Notes under the pieces: generated by a model
Seen by the model: only the letters and a program-made list of their open reading frames with translations
Told to the model about the DNA's origin: nothing
Database searches by the model: none
Shown: piece by piece, positions 1-8,394 of the stretch
Layout: each line of letters begins with the position of its first letter
Numbering within the stretch: position 1 is the first letter of the stretch
NCBI RefSeq assembly: GCF_013277415.1
Contig: NZ_VMMX01000003.1
Coordinates: forward strand, 259,628 to 323,627
From: Streptococcus sp. 68
GTDB lineage: Bacteria; Bacillota; Bacilli; Lactobacillales; Streptococcaceae
Length of the DNA: 64,000 nucleotides
Reading direction: 5' to 3'
Program-made: the position numbers and the translations under genes

Positions 1-2
1 AC

Positions 3-461
3 ATCATGGGTGAACACGGTGACTCTGAGTTCGCTGTTTGGTCACACGCTAACATCGCTGGTGTAAACCTTGAAGAATTCCTTAAAGACACTCAAAATGT
101 TCAAGAAGCTGAATTGATTGAATTGTTCGAAGGTGTTCGTGATGCAGCCTACACAATCATCAACAAAAAAGGTGCAACATACTACGGTATCGCAGTAGCC
201 CTTGCTCGTATCACTAAAGCAATCCTTGACGATGAAAACGCAGTACTTCCACTTTCAGTATTCCAAGAAGGTCAATACGGAGTTGAGAACGTCTTTATCG
301 GTCAACCAGCTGTTGTTGGTGCACATGGTATCGTTCGTCCAGTAAATATTCCATTGAACGACGCAGAAACTCAAAAAATGCAAGCATCTGCTAAAGAATT
401 GCAAGCTATCATTGACGAAGCATGGAAAAAACCAGAATTCCAAGAAGCTTCTAAAAACTAA
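3..461 (+). CDS. ldh: L-lactate dehydrogenase, C-terminal part (5' end outside window)
   Basis: The reading frame is open from the left edge, so this is the 3' half of a gene that starts outside the window. It begins inside the active-site segment IMGEHGDSE, whose histidine is the proton acceptor of NAD-dependent L-lactate dehydrogenase. The rest matches the family C-terminal domain, including the GYGIA-like helix region ([11 protein letters not shown], residues about 60-70 of the visible part) and the end of the last helix. The enzyme reduces pyruvate to L-lactate with NADH in the cytoplasm, regenerating NAD in homolactic fermentation. It reads convergently with the helicase gene on the other strand and is followed by its own hairpin terminator. 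Codon use is strongly biased to highly expressed codons, as expected for ldh. Confidence 0.95.
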   Translation: MMGEHGDSEFAVWSHANIAGVNLEEFLKDTQNVQEAELIELFEGVRDAAYTIINKKGATYYGIAVALARITKAILDDENAVLPLSVFQEGQYGVENVFIGQPAVVGAHGIVRPVNIPLNDAETQKMQASAKELQAIIDEAWKKPEFQEASKN

Positions 462-472
462 TTTAACCATAG

Positions 473-507
473 ACAACTCCTTGAATCATCAGGGAGTTGT
501 TTTTTTC
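473..507 (+). terminator. Terminator of ldh
   Basis: An 8-bp perfect stem (ACAACTCC at 473-480 with GGAGTTGT at 493-500) is followed by a T run at 501-507. It lies 11 bases after the ldh stop codon. Confidence 0.9.
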
Positions 508-631
508 TGTATTATAGTAGGTTGAAGTTGAAATAGCACCCCATTACTCTAAAACGTTGTTATAAAATGCTTTAAATCCCTAATCAATTTGTTCATATCT
601 TATTTCAATTCATTATACATCTTCCCACAAT

Positions 632-680
632 AAAACGCATAATACCAAGGATTGTCAATACCTTATCTTATGCGTTTTTT
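632..680. terminator. Second, probably bidirectional terminator between convergent genes
   Basis: An 11-bp perfect inverted repeat (AAAACGCATAA at 632-642, TTATGCGTTTT at 668-678) carries an inner AAGG/CCTT pairing. T runs follow on the plus strand and A runs precede it, so it can stop the minus-strand restriction operon and any ldh read-through. Confidence 0.75.
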
Positions 681-713
681 CTGATTTCAAAGAATTTTGA
701 CTCGGCCTTCTTT

Positions 714-3700
714 TTAATTATCTTCAAAATAGGAATCAACCAACTCCTGAACTCTTCCTTCTTTAGCCGCTGGAATAGTATCTTCTAAAACAAAATTCTT
801 CCTACTAATATCTTTAGAAAGATTTCCAAAAATAAAATTAGTCGAGATATTATAGATAATCTCAGACGGAGCAAATCCATAAACCTGATTCTCTAAAATA
901 TGCTTCAAACGTTTTTCAGAATCTGGAAATAATTGTTTCAAACCATCACTATTATAGAGGCGTTTAACCAATTCTGCAATATAGAGACCTGACTTCATAT
1001 ATAAATCAATAAAAGTTTTAGATGAATCTTCAAATATCCCTGGATTTTCCTTTCCTAAATCATCTACCATCCTTTTTACCACACGTTTAGGCGTGAAAAT
1101 CTGGTTGGTCTTCTGCGGTGGAATATAATCAAAAATATCTTCTTTTTGATCTTTAAAATAATCTGCCAACTCCTTTTTCTTGCGGAGAAATTCTTGAATA
1201 GCTTCGTCAAATGTTGCTTTATCAAAGAGATGCCCTGCAAAATCTTGTCCACCATCTCTCAAATAACGAAATTGGTCAATCGTAATACCAGTCACCTCAA
1301 AGAAGACTTGCTCAGGAACAAAGGTATCAAAATTATCAAGTATTAGAGATTGATTACCATAGGCCATAATAAAACTTGGAATGGTTCTTGCAAATCCACG
1401 AAGATGGTCACGAATCTCATCTTGAGCTGATTGTTTTAACTGTTCAACCCGTTTTATCTCAACCTGTTCGATAAACTTCTCAGGCATTTTTTCCACTTCT
1501 TTTTTGAGTGTTTGCTCTAGTTTTTCTTTGTGAATGAGATTATTTTCTTCTAAACGTTTATCCAAATCTTCTTGAATCTTATCTTTTTGCTCCTTATCAT
1601 TTGCTTCCTTGAGTTGTTCTTTCAACTCTTCCTTGATATGAGCCTCAGAAATTTTACGTTCTATCTCATTTTTTCGAATTTCATTCTCAAATGTTTTGGA
1701 AATTTCTTTCTTGATTTGTTCTTTTTCCCTCGTTTTAAGGTCATAGCCTGCTTCCAATTCTTCTACAATCACTGGAGAAACTGTCTTACTCAAATCATTA
1801 ACCAGCTGTTTTTGAGTTCTGTCCTCATCCTTAGTGAACAAATCTGTCACAGATTGACTAAGTCCATAGACTTTTTCTCCAAAAAGTCGCATTTGCTGAT
1901 TAACTACGATTTCATGGTCTACTACTGCATTCCCCTCATCATCTACTGTAACATCTGAAAAGTCTAATAGTTCAGATGATGTTTGTAACTTCCCTTCCTT
2001 TTCAACTGGGAGTTCATTTAAAATGTCTAGAACTGTTTGACTAGCTTGGAAAATACCGCTGATATTATCAAATAAGAGATTGGATATAAAGCCACGTTTA
2101 AGAACTTCTCTAGCTTTTATCTGGCGAGGAATGGTTAGAACCGCCTTAGCATCAATTTCAACCATCTTACCAGCACTATCTTCAGCTATGACAGGGAAGA
2201 AATTTAGTAATTCTCTGATATTTTCTTCACGAGTTGTCGAAGTCCCGCCGCCTCCTGCAGTTGCAAGCGATAAGTTGTTGGCAAACTCATCAAAGAGAAT
2301 CAAGGTTCTTTCCGGCGCAAAGTCAAATACATAGGCTCTTTCTTTGCGAAAGTGATTTCCTTTGTTATCGGTCCATGAGTAAGGATTTTGAGCACGGAAG
2401 GCGGCCTGCATATAAAGTGCAGGTGATTTCAAATTTGATAACATCAATACGCCCGTCCATTCAGGGATAGTGACACCTGTCGTCAATTGACCGACGGATA
2501 GGGTGATGGTTTTGTCATTCTCTGCTATCGCTTTTCTAACCAAATCTAAGGATTTGAGTTTGACTTTATCGTCATCCTCAGACATACGCCCGTCGCCAGC
2601 AGCTAACACAATCTCATAATTTTCATAGATGGGATGTTCTTCTAGTAGAGCTTTTAAAGCTTTAGCTGAGGCTACACGTTCTAACAGCCAAAAAGTATGC
2701 TTGAGTTCATTTCGAAGTTCTTTAGTTGAAAATGGATATTTTTCATTGCTCGATAGAGTATCTAACCAATTTCTGACATCTTGCTCATGGATAAATTTCC
2801 CTTTATCATCTGTGGCGAAAAATTCACTCAAGTCAAAAGCATAGTCGATATTTTCGCCATCCAGTTGAGCACCTTTTTCTAACTCCTCACCAATCATCTG
2901 AGACATTTGATAGGTAAAGAGATTTAACTGAGGTAAGGTTTCATATGGATTTTCCTCTTCTTGCTCAGAAGACCAAGTCGATTTAGCAGACTGTTCATCC
3001 GCATAAGACCAGTTGTAGATTTGATCCTCTGTAAAATCTCCTTTGGCCAATGCTTTAAATGGTGTACCTGACAAATGCAGAGTAAAATTCCGTCGAATCT
3101 TATTAAAGGCTTGATCAGTCTTGAAGGTATCAACTCCTTCATGAGCCTCGTCAATAACCAACAAATCCCAATGCAGATCAGTCACCCATTTGAGTTTATC
3201 GTGCTCGCCACCTAAATAAACAGAACCTTTCAAGTCTTGAAGACTGATAAAAGCAAGTTGTCTTACATCGTCATCTAAAATACCAACAAATTCTTTACGT
3301 GATAAGGTTGGACGACTCTTAAGGCTATCTGATTCAGAAACAAACTTATAAGTTGTTTGACCTGCTATGAATGTTTCAAAATCATCATACCATGAATTAG
3401 CAATGGCAGGCCTGTTGGTTACAATTAGGACATTAACAGCTTCCATTCGACGAGCTAGGTCATAGGTAGACAAGGTTTTACCAAATCGTGGCTTGGCATT
3501 CCAGAGAAATTTGCCTCCAGCATGTTCTTGGAAATAAGCTAATGTATTAGCAACTGCTTCTTCCTGCTCTTGTCGCAAGGTATAGTCCTGTCCTTGTCCA
3601 GGCTGATAACCTGATAAATCATGCTTAACAAACTTATCGAAGAGATTTTTTGATTTTTCAGGAGTTCCATTAAAATAGAACCATTCCGTCTTAGGACGAC

Positions 3701-3968
3701 GCTCCACATCATGAAAAGAAAGGAAATGGTGGAAATCATGATCCTTAAAGGTCTTTCCTTTATCAGGTTCTTCCGTATAAGTCGCATCTCCAGTCCATAA
3801 GACATCTGTATCAATATGAGCTGTATGCGTTTGTTCTTTAATCCGTTGTGTGACATCACGTTCTGTATAACCAATCTTAATCCAGCCTTCATTACTGGTT
3901 ACCGTAGGAGTTGTGTAGGCATAGATTTTAGGATGAATCTCTTTAGTGGTTTTAATTTCTACTGGCAT
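714..3968 (-). CDS. GIY-YIG / DEAH-box helicase restriction protein with methylase-like C-terminus
   Basis: The 1084-aa protein has several visible parts. At residues 13-45 there is a GIY-YIG-like nuclease segment (IYAY, then IKIGYT and QRI). Next come SF2 helicase motifs: Walker A AKPRFGKT at 158-165 and DEAH at 273-276, with a second RecA-like half after it. Residues about 760-880 are a very charged coiled coil. The last ~130 residues resemble the start of an N6-adenine methylase (IFTP near 957, DLYMKSG near 988, VYGF near 1029) but have no NPPY motif. This looks like the restriction/translocation subunit paired with the methylase upstream. The ATG at 3968 has the RBS AAGGAAAA. It lies 22 bp after the broken Abi gene and has no evident promoter of its own. 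The family assignment is good; the target specificity is unknown. Confidence 0.8.
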   Translation of the reverse strand: MPVEIKTTKEIHPKIYAYTTPTVTSNEGWIKIGYTERDVTQRIKEQTHTAHIDTDVLWTGDATYTEEPDKGKTFKDHDFHHFLSFHDVERRPKTEWFYFNGTPEKSKNLFDKFVKHDLSGYQPGQGQDYTLRQEQEEAVANTLAYFQEHAGGKFLWNAKPRFGKTLSTYDLARRMEAVNVLIVTNRPAIANSWYDDFETFIAGQTTYKFVSESDSLKSRPTLSRKEFVGILDDDVRQLAFISLQDLKGSVYLGGEHDKLKWVTDLHWDLLVIDEAHEGVDTFKTDQAFNKIRRNFTLHLSGTPFKALAKGDFTEDQIYNWSYADEQSAKSTWSSEQEEENPYETLPQLNLFTYQMSQMIGEELEKGAQLDGENIDYAFDLSEFFATDDKGKFIHEQDVRNWLDTLSSNEKYPFSTKELRNELKHTFWLLERVASAKALKALLEEHPIYENYEIVLAAGDGRMSEDDDKVKLKSLDLVRKAIAENDKTITLSVGQLTTGVTIPEWTGVLMLSNLKSPALYMQAAFRAQNPYSWTDNKGNHFRKERAYVFDFAPERTLILFDEFANNLSLATAGGGGTSTTREENIRELLNFFPVIAEDSAGKMVEIDAKAVLTIPRQIKAREVLKRGFISNLLFDNISGIFQASQTVLDILNELPVEKEGKLQTSSELLDFSDVTVDDEGNAVVDHEIVVNQQMRLFGEKVYGLSQSVTDLFTKDEDRTQKQLVNDLSKTVSPVIVEELEAGYDLKTREKEQIKKEISKTFENEIRKNEIERKISEAHIKEELKEQLKEANDKEQKDKIQEDLDKRLEENNLIHKEKLEQTLKKEVEKMPEKFIEQVEIKRVEQLKQSAQDEIRDHLRGFARTIPSFIMAYGNQSLILDNFDTFVPEQVFFEVTGITIDQFRYLRDGGQDFAGHLFDKATFDEAIQEFLRKKKELADYFKDQKEDIFDYIPPQKTNQIFTPKRVVKRMVDDLGKENPGIFEDSSKTFIDLYMKSGLYIAELVKRLYNSDGLKQLFPDSEKRLKHILENQVYGFAPSEIIYNISTNFIFGNLSKDISRKNFVLEDTIPAAKEGRVQELVDSYFEDN

Positions 3969-3990
3969 AAGTTTTCCTTTTTTTAAAAAA

Positions 3991-4940
3991 CTAAGATAAT
4001 TTTTCTAACTCTGTTAAATCGATTCCCATCGTGTTTAAAATGTCATCAAACACTACAGTTTTAAATTCATCAGCATACTGATTGAATAGATTCATTAAAG
4101 CTTTATATAATCTTTGAAAATCTTTCTTATCAAGTACAATTTTTAAAAATAGAATAACCACTATAAAACGTTTATTATCATATCTCCTTATCCCAAAATG
4201 ATTTGCTATTTGAGATATTCTGACATTTCTTAAATTAACATTATACAGTCGTTCATCATGTGCACAGATATTTCTAACTAGATTAGCCACTTTCAAACAT
4301 GCACTTAAATCTGCACTAGATAGTCTAAATGTATTGTCTTTATTTTGTGTTCTATATTTATCTGTATAAAATTTTGCAATGATATTCTTTGTACTATCCG
4401 TTAAAATATTGTAAAAATTAGCAATGTTTCCCATTGTAAGAAAATTAACTAAAACCCAAAGTGGTACTTCCCATGTTCCTCAATGTAATGTTTAATAGCG
4501 CCAGTTCTATCTACCTTATCATGAATCGTCTTGGTTAAGATAGAGATTTGTTGAAGAACTTTTTTAGGATCATTGTCTACAAAATTTGCAATATCTAAAT
4601 AAGCATTCTTACGAGGGTGTTTTTTAGAGAATTCATATGCAACTGTGGTCTTTATTGAATTTTCGAATATCAATAAATATTTCAATAATAATATCCTTAG
4701 CTCTCTATCAAATAAAAACAAGGCCTTTAGTTCGTTAAAGTGGGTTCCTTTTTGATAAATTTCAGGTTCAACAGGTCGATTATTGCTGTCCTTTACTAAA
4801 AATAAATCTTTATAACCGTTTATAACATTGTAATAGTTTTCTTGTTCTAAAAATCTCTTTGGCTTTCCATTCGTTGGGACTACAACACCCCTATTTCTTA
4901 AGATTGTTAACTGTTGATTAAATGTTTTATGTTCCTTCAA
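3991..4940 (-). pseudogene. Abi_2/AbiF-family abortive infection protein, disrupted by a single-base frameshift
   Basis: Two adjacent frames together form one Abi_2-family protein of about 315 residues. The first frame (4940-4449, TTG start, RBS AGGAGAT) holds the N-terminal half, with the family-typical start (RGVVVPTNGKPKRFLEQENYY). The second frame (to 3991) holds the C-terminal half with the HEPN-type motif RNICAH (R-x4-H) followed by ERLYN. At 4458-4460 the sequence has AAA (TTT on the coding strand). One more T there would read HFWVLVNFLTMGNIANFY and join both halves, which is the usual family sequence at this point. The HEPN motif lies after the break, so the encoded product should be inactive. 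The gene sits inside the restriction operon and has a consensus promoter and a hairpin RNA just upstream. Sequencing error cannot be excluded. Confidence 0.85.
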
Positions 4941-4952
4941 ACTTATCTCCTA

Positions 4953-5000
4953 TAAAATAAAAAGAGTCAGGGCATCGTATGCTTCCTGACCTAATCCTAT
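4953..5000 (-). ncRNA. Candidate ~45-nt hairpin RNA upstream of the Abi_2 gene, ending in a terminator
   Basis: A consensus promoter at 5007-5035 predicts a transcript starting near 5000. Its 3' part is a stem-loop: GTCAGG pairs with CCTGAC (plus-strand 4966-4971 and 4985-4990), and GCAT pairs with ATGC (4972-4975 and 4979-4982) with a 3-nt loop. A T-rich tail (4954-4965 on the coding strand) follows. The Abi start codon is only 14 bases further on, so the toxin-like gene would be reached by read-through. This is the layout of RNA-antitoxin systems such as type III modules, and AbiF proteins have been reported with associated non-coding RNAs. Transcription itself is inferred. Confidence 0.55.
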
Positions 5001-5006
5001 GTGTCT

Positions 5007-5035
5007 ATTATAGATCACTGAGCGCTATTTGTCAA
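5007..5035 (-). promoter_or_regulatory. Consensus sigma-A promoter upstream of the hairpin RNA / Abi gene
   Basis: On the minus strand TTGACA (5030-5035) and TATAAT (5007-5012) are both perfect and separated by 17 bases. It starts only 15 bases after the methylase stop codon, so the Abi unit has its own transcription start inside the restriction-modification operon. Confidence 0.85.
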
Positions 5036-5049
5036 ATAAAAATACTTCT

Positions 5050-6921
5050 CTAATCCATCTCCCTTACATGTGTCTCAATAAAGGCAATTTCCTCAGGAGA
5101 AAGGTCATATTTTTGATAGAGCTGACGGTCAATATCAGCCACTGATTGTGTCCAATCAATGTCCGAATTGACCGTAAAGTCTTGGAGAGGGACGTAATAC
5201 CAAGTTTTGCGTGAATTATGCTGAGTAACTTTCAAAACACCTAATAATACTCTAGCGAATTTAGTTTTAATAAATTTAATACAAGCATCGGCTTCAAATT
5301 TTGTTTTAAAATTACCAATAGATAAAAAAGTATCTGTATGCCCGATTAGGGGTTCCCCGATTAGGGGTGTTGATAAGACTTCACCTAAGGCACCACTTCC
5401 ATTAGCTTCTGGTACAAAAACATTATAATTTTCGAATGTTTCTGGTAAATCTAAATATTTTTTATTGATATATCGATAAACACGTTCGGAGCCAATTCTT
5501 CCAAGTAGAGCAACATGGTCTTTTTCTTCTTTGTTTTTGAAAACAAAATCTAACTGAGTTAGTGATTTCGAAACAATTTTATTTTTTGTCCCTTTTCCTT
5601 GCAGCTTTTCAGCATTTGGATAATCAGAAAAAAGTTGATTTGAAAATCTATAAATACCTTGAGGATAAACTAAATCAGAAAAAGTTTCAAAGTCTGGATG
5701 TTTTTCTATTTTTTTTACAATACTATTCAAAGATTCAAAAATAGTAAATACTCCGATTGGTCCCAAATCTTTATCGGCATCACGATAAGTTATTGCTACT
5801 CCACCCTTAATATCTGTTCCTGTAAATACTTTACCGCTTTTAAGTTCATAGAATTGAACTTTTAAATGCTTATCTTCAAGCATCTTTTCCATCCAATTTT
5901 TAGGAGTTTGACCAGCTTTAAATAAAAATCTTGCTGGGGTGATTAGTATCGATTTATCTGCGATTTTAATAGCTTCATCAATAAAAAGGTGATAAATTGG
6001 TTCATCTCTAGCTTCCCCTGTTTCCTGATATGGCGGATTTCCTATCACGACATCAAATTTCATTTCACTTTCCTCGCTAGATAGGCGCTCAAAACCTATC
6101 ATTCTATTCTTTTTCCAGTCTTTGATTTGGGTTTTAGATTCTTCTACTTCTTGGACTTCTAGCTCATCCGCAAACAAACTCAATTGTTGAGATTGCTTTT
6201 GTTTAGCTAAACAAGGACTGCTTTTTTTCAATCCATCCATCTGAAAGACATTGTAAGAGATAATAGTCGCAATTTCTTTCTTTTGCTCTAATGTTGGTTG
6301 ATTTCCAGTCTTAGCTAGATAATAGTCCTCAAAAGTTGCCAAAAGATTTTCACGCGCCAAAAGGAGAGAATCTCCTTGATACTCATAACCATAAGAAGCT
6401 CGATAAGCTTTTTTTACAAGTTCATAGAAGGTAGCTTCGTCCGAAACCTCACGACTAATGCACTGCAATTTTCTATCTACAAAACCAACTCGTTCAGATA
6501 ATGGAATTTCCTCACCAGTTACGGTATCATAGCGCGTTACCATATAAGGTGCTTCACCACAGGTAATTTCTAGCCAGCGCACTTGGATATAATCTTCAAG
6601 ATTCAGAGTTTCAAGTTCAGCTTCAACGTAACCATTTTGCTTTTCAACTAACCAAGTTGGCGTAAAAACTTCGGCTCTAATCTTAGTTCGGTCTTTTTGC
6701 TCATACTTAGACTTTTCTGATCGGGGTTGAATCAAGTTTGCATAGGCTCCTGTCACCCTACTCGGAGTGATACGATTACTTGGAGCAAATCCCTTTCCCA
6801 ACAATTCATAAGAATGTGTCGCCCAAACAATATTTTTCTTGGTCGTTCGATCTTTTAAAAGAATTTTTAATAAATCAGCCGATTCTTTAGCTAAACTTTC
6901 TTCACTAATATCTATTGTCAT
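5050..6921 (-). CDS. Eco57I-like N6-adenine DNA methyltransferase
   Basis: The 623-aa protein has the order of class I N6-adenine DNA methylases: motif X-like VFTPTW at residues 85-90, a variant motif I (LEITCGEAPY, 117-126) for S-adenosylmethionine, and the catalytic NPPY at 295-298. A long C-terminal half probably reads the DNA target. It would methylate adenine in the recognition site of the restriction system whose helicase-nuclease is encoded further down the operon. I chose ATG at 6921 over an upstream TTG at 6927 because AGAAAGG lies 6 bases before it. An extended -10 promoter is seen at 6950-6955. The Abi module separates it from its restriction partner. Whether it is also an endonuclease (as in Eco57I) is not visible, since no nuclease motif is obvious. 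Confidence 0.85.
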   Translation of the reverse strand: MTIDISEESLAKESADLLKILLKDRTTKKNIVWATHSYELLGKGFAPSNRITPSRVTGAYANLIQPRSEKSKYEQKDRTKIRAEVFTPTWLVEKQNGYVEAELETLNLEDYIQVRWLEITCGEAPYMVTRYDTVTGEEIPLSERVGFVDRKLQCISREVSDEATFYELVKKAYRASYGYEYQGDSLLLARENLLATFEDYYLAKTGNQPTLEQKKEIATIISYNVFQMDGLKKSSPCLAKQKQSQQLSLFADELEVQEVEESKTQIKDWKKNRMIGFERLSSEESEMKFDVVIGNPPYQETGEARDEPIYHLFIDEAIKIADKSILITPARFLFKAGQTPKNWMEKMLEDKHLKVQFYELKSGKVFTGTDIKGGVAITYRDADKDLGPIGVFTIFESLNSIVKKIEKHPDFETFSDLVYPQGIYRFSNQLFSDYPNAEKLQGKGTKNKIVSKSLTQLDFVFKNKEEKDHVALLGRIGSERVYRYINKKYLDLPETFENYNVFVPEANGSGALGEVLSTPLIGEPLIGHTDTFLSIGNFKTKFEADACIKFIKTKFARVLLGVLKVTQHNSRKTWYYVPLQDFTVNSDIDWTQSVADIDRQLYQKYDLSPEEIAFIETHVREMD

Positions 6922-6949
6922 AAGCAACCTTTCTTATATTGTAAGCCCT

Positions 6950-6955
6950 ATTATA
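6950..6955 (-). promoter_or_regulatory. -10 element of the restriction-modification operon
   Basis: TATAAT on the minus strand is preceded by TGA, giving an extended -10 (TGnTATAAT). A good -35 is not seen. The methylase ATG is about 30 bases downstream. Confidence 0.6.
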
Positions 6956-6994
6956 TCATATTTTAAAGAATAAAAATTTACTTGGAAAAGTAAT

Positions 6995-7258
6995 TCAATA
7001 AATATCTCTCCGATGACCAACTTCTAAAGTAGCAATGACTAATTCATCATCTACAATTTGTACGATAACTCGATAATTACCAATTCTATAGCGCCATTGA
7101 CCAACGCGATTACCAACCAAAGCCTTTCCGTGTCGTCTTGGATCCTCCAAAACATTGGTTTGTAAATAGTTTGTAATTAGCTTCTGCGTATAACGATCCA
7201 ATTTTTTCAATTGCTTGATGAAACGTCTTGTTGGAACTAATTTATACAAATTATTCAT
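6995..7258 (-). CDS. relE: RelE/ParE-family toxin
   Basis: The 87-aa basic protein has the RelE-fold pattern: a helical N-terminus (FIKQLKKLDR), then beta strands with QWRYRIGNYRVIVQI and a C-terminal VGHRRDIY. RelE toxins are ribosome-dependent mRNA endonucleases, and arginine and tyrosine residues such as those in WRYR and HRRDIY carry activity in the family. Sequence and place agree with RelE2 of the pneumococcal relBE2 locus. It overlaps the antitoxin gene by 8 bp (GATGAATAA), typical of translational coupling. It is intact and sits between the restriction operon and vicRKX. Confidence 0.88.
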   Translation of the reverse strand: MNNLYKLVPTRRFIKQLKKLDRYTQKLITNYLQTNVLEDPRRHGKALVGNRVGQWRYRIGNYRVIVQIVDDELVIATLEVGHRRDIY

Positions 7259-7493
7259 CCTCCAAGCCTAAATCATGCATCATTTCTTCCCAAGTAATGG
7301 GTTCAACTCCTTTTTCCAAGTCTTCTAAATACTCTTGATAGGCTAAATCTGCCACACGAGCATCGTATTCGTCTTCTAGAGCTTCGAGAGTTTTGGTGCG
7401 GATCAGTTCCGACAGGGAAACTCCTTCAAACTTAGCCATTGCTTTCATAAATGTTTTATCAGCTTCAGAAACTTTTAATGTAATAGTAGCCAT
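7251..7493 (-). CDS. relB: RelB-family antitoxin
   Basis: The 80-aa acidic protein has an N-terminal ribbon-helix-helix segment (ATITLKVSEADKTFMKAMAKFEG, here only the type is relevant) and an acidic C-terminal half with ITWEEMMHDLGLEDE that would wrap the toxin. I placed the start at ATG 7493, where GGGAG lies 8 bases upstream, rather than at the in-frame start 60 bases further upstream, which would overlap the promoter. It is the first gene of a two-gene operon with the RelE toxin. RelB-type antitoxins repress their own operon, and a matching inverted repeat covers the -10 element. Confidence 0.88.
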   Translation of the reverse strand: MATITLKVSEADKTFMKAMAKFEGVSLSELIRTKTLEALEDEYDARVADLAYQEYLEDLEKGVEPITWEEMMHDLGLEDE

Positions 7494-7516
7494 CTTTTGT
7501 ACTCCCTTTTTTAACG

Positions 7517-7553
7517 GTAACACTATTGTATTACTTTTTAGGTGTTCAGTCAA
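7517..7553 (-). promoter_or_regulatory. relBE promoter with imperfect palindromic operator over the -10
   Basis: On the minus strand TTGACT (7548-7553) and TACAAT (7525-7530) are 17 bases apart. An 18-base inverted repeat at 7517-7534 (arms GTAA/TTAC, 14 of 18 positions symmetric) covers the -10 box. This is the expected site for autorepression by RelB or the RelB-RelE complex. Confidence 0.75.
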
Positions 7554-7556
7554 TAT

Positions 7557-7583
7557 AAAAAGAACACCTTCTCAGCGTTCTTT
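7557..7583 (-). terminator. Terminator of the vicRKX operon
   Basis: AAAGAAC/GTTCTTT arms (7559-7565 and 7577-7583) form a stem directly after the vicX stop codon, followed by a T run on the minus strand. The T run abuts the -35 of relBE. Confidence 0.75.
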
Positions 7584-8393
7584 CTATATATCTGTCAATG
7601 GTGTTGCGGTATCTGGTGAGGTATCATAAACCTTAAAGTCTACTCCAACTCCCAGATCAGCTTGTGCTAGCTGGTTGACCATGGTCATGTGAGCCAGCTC
7701 CTTGATATTGTTCTCTTTAGACAAATGTCCTAGGTAGATTTTCTTAGTGCGATTTCCTAAGGTGCGAATCATAGCTTCAGCACCGTCCTCATTAGAAAGA
7801 TGACCGAGATCCGATAGGATTCGTTGTTTGAGTCGCCAAGCATAAGATCCTGCTCGCAAAATCTCTACATCATGGTTGGACTCGATAAGATAGCCGTCCG
7901 CATTTTCGACAATTCCTGCCATACGGTCACTGACATAACCTGTATCTGTCAAAAGGACAAAACTTTTATCATCTTTCATAAAGCGATAGAACTGCGGTGC
8001 GACTGCATCATGGCTTACACCGAAACTCTCGATGTCAATATCTCCAAAGGTTTTGGTTTTGCCCATCTCAAAGATATGCTTTTGCGAAGAATCCACCTTG
8101 CCAAGATATTTACTATTTTCCATAGCTTGCCAGGTCTTTTCATTGGCATAAAGATCCATACCATACTTGCGAGCCAAAACACCCACTCCATGGATATGGT
8201 CTGAATGCTCATGTGTAATCAAGATGGCATCCAAGTCTTCTGGCTTGCGATTTATTTCAGCAAGTAGGCTGGTAATTTTCTTACCAGACAAGCCTGCATC
8301 CACTAAAAGCTTCTTTTTTGGGGTTTCCAGATAAAAGGAATTTCCACTGGAACCCGACGCTAAAATACTGTATTTAAAGCCTATTTCACTCAT
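7584..8393 (-). CDS. vicX: Metallo-beta-lactamase-fold hydrolase VicX (WalJ/YycJ family)
   Basis: The 269-aa protein shows the metallo-beta-lactamase metal motif HEHSDH at residues 61-66 and further histidine/aspartate ligands (LLTDTGYVS; LGHLS). YycJ/WalJ proteins are encoded with the WalKR two-component system across Firmicutes and are linked to DNA processing and cell-wall homeostasis; the exact substrate is not settled. It is the third gene of vicR-vicK-vicX, starts one base after vicK ends, and is followed at once by a terminator. There is no signal peptide, so it is cytoplasmic. Confidence 0.95.
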   Translation of the reverse strand: MSEIGFKYSILASGSSGNSFYLETPKKKLLVDAGLSGKKITSLLAEINRKPEDLDAILITHEHSDHIHGVGVLARKYGMDLYANEKTWQAMENSKYLGKVDSSQKHIFEMGKTKTFGDIDIESFGVSHDAVAPQFYRFMKDDKSFVLLTDTGYVSDRMAGIVENADGYLIESNHDVEILRAGSYAWRLKQRILSDLGHLSNEDGAEAMIRTLGNRTKKIYLGHLSKENNIKELAHMTMVNQLAQADLGVGVDFKVYDTSPDTATPLTDI

Positions 8394-8394
8394 T

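Noticed and set aside
1572..1958. Plus-strand ORF opposite the helicase coiled coil
   Set aside because: It mirrors the biased Glu/Lys codons of the minus-strand gene and has no RBS or family match.
4449..4470. Programmed -1 frameshift in the Abi gene
   Set aside because: The bases at the junction do not form a slippery X-XXY-YYZ heptamer in the right phase, and no stimulating pseudoknot was seen. A deletion is the simpler explanation.
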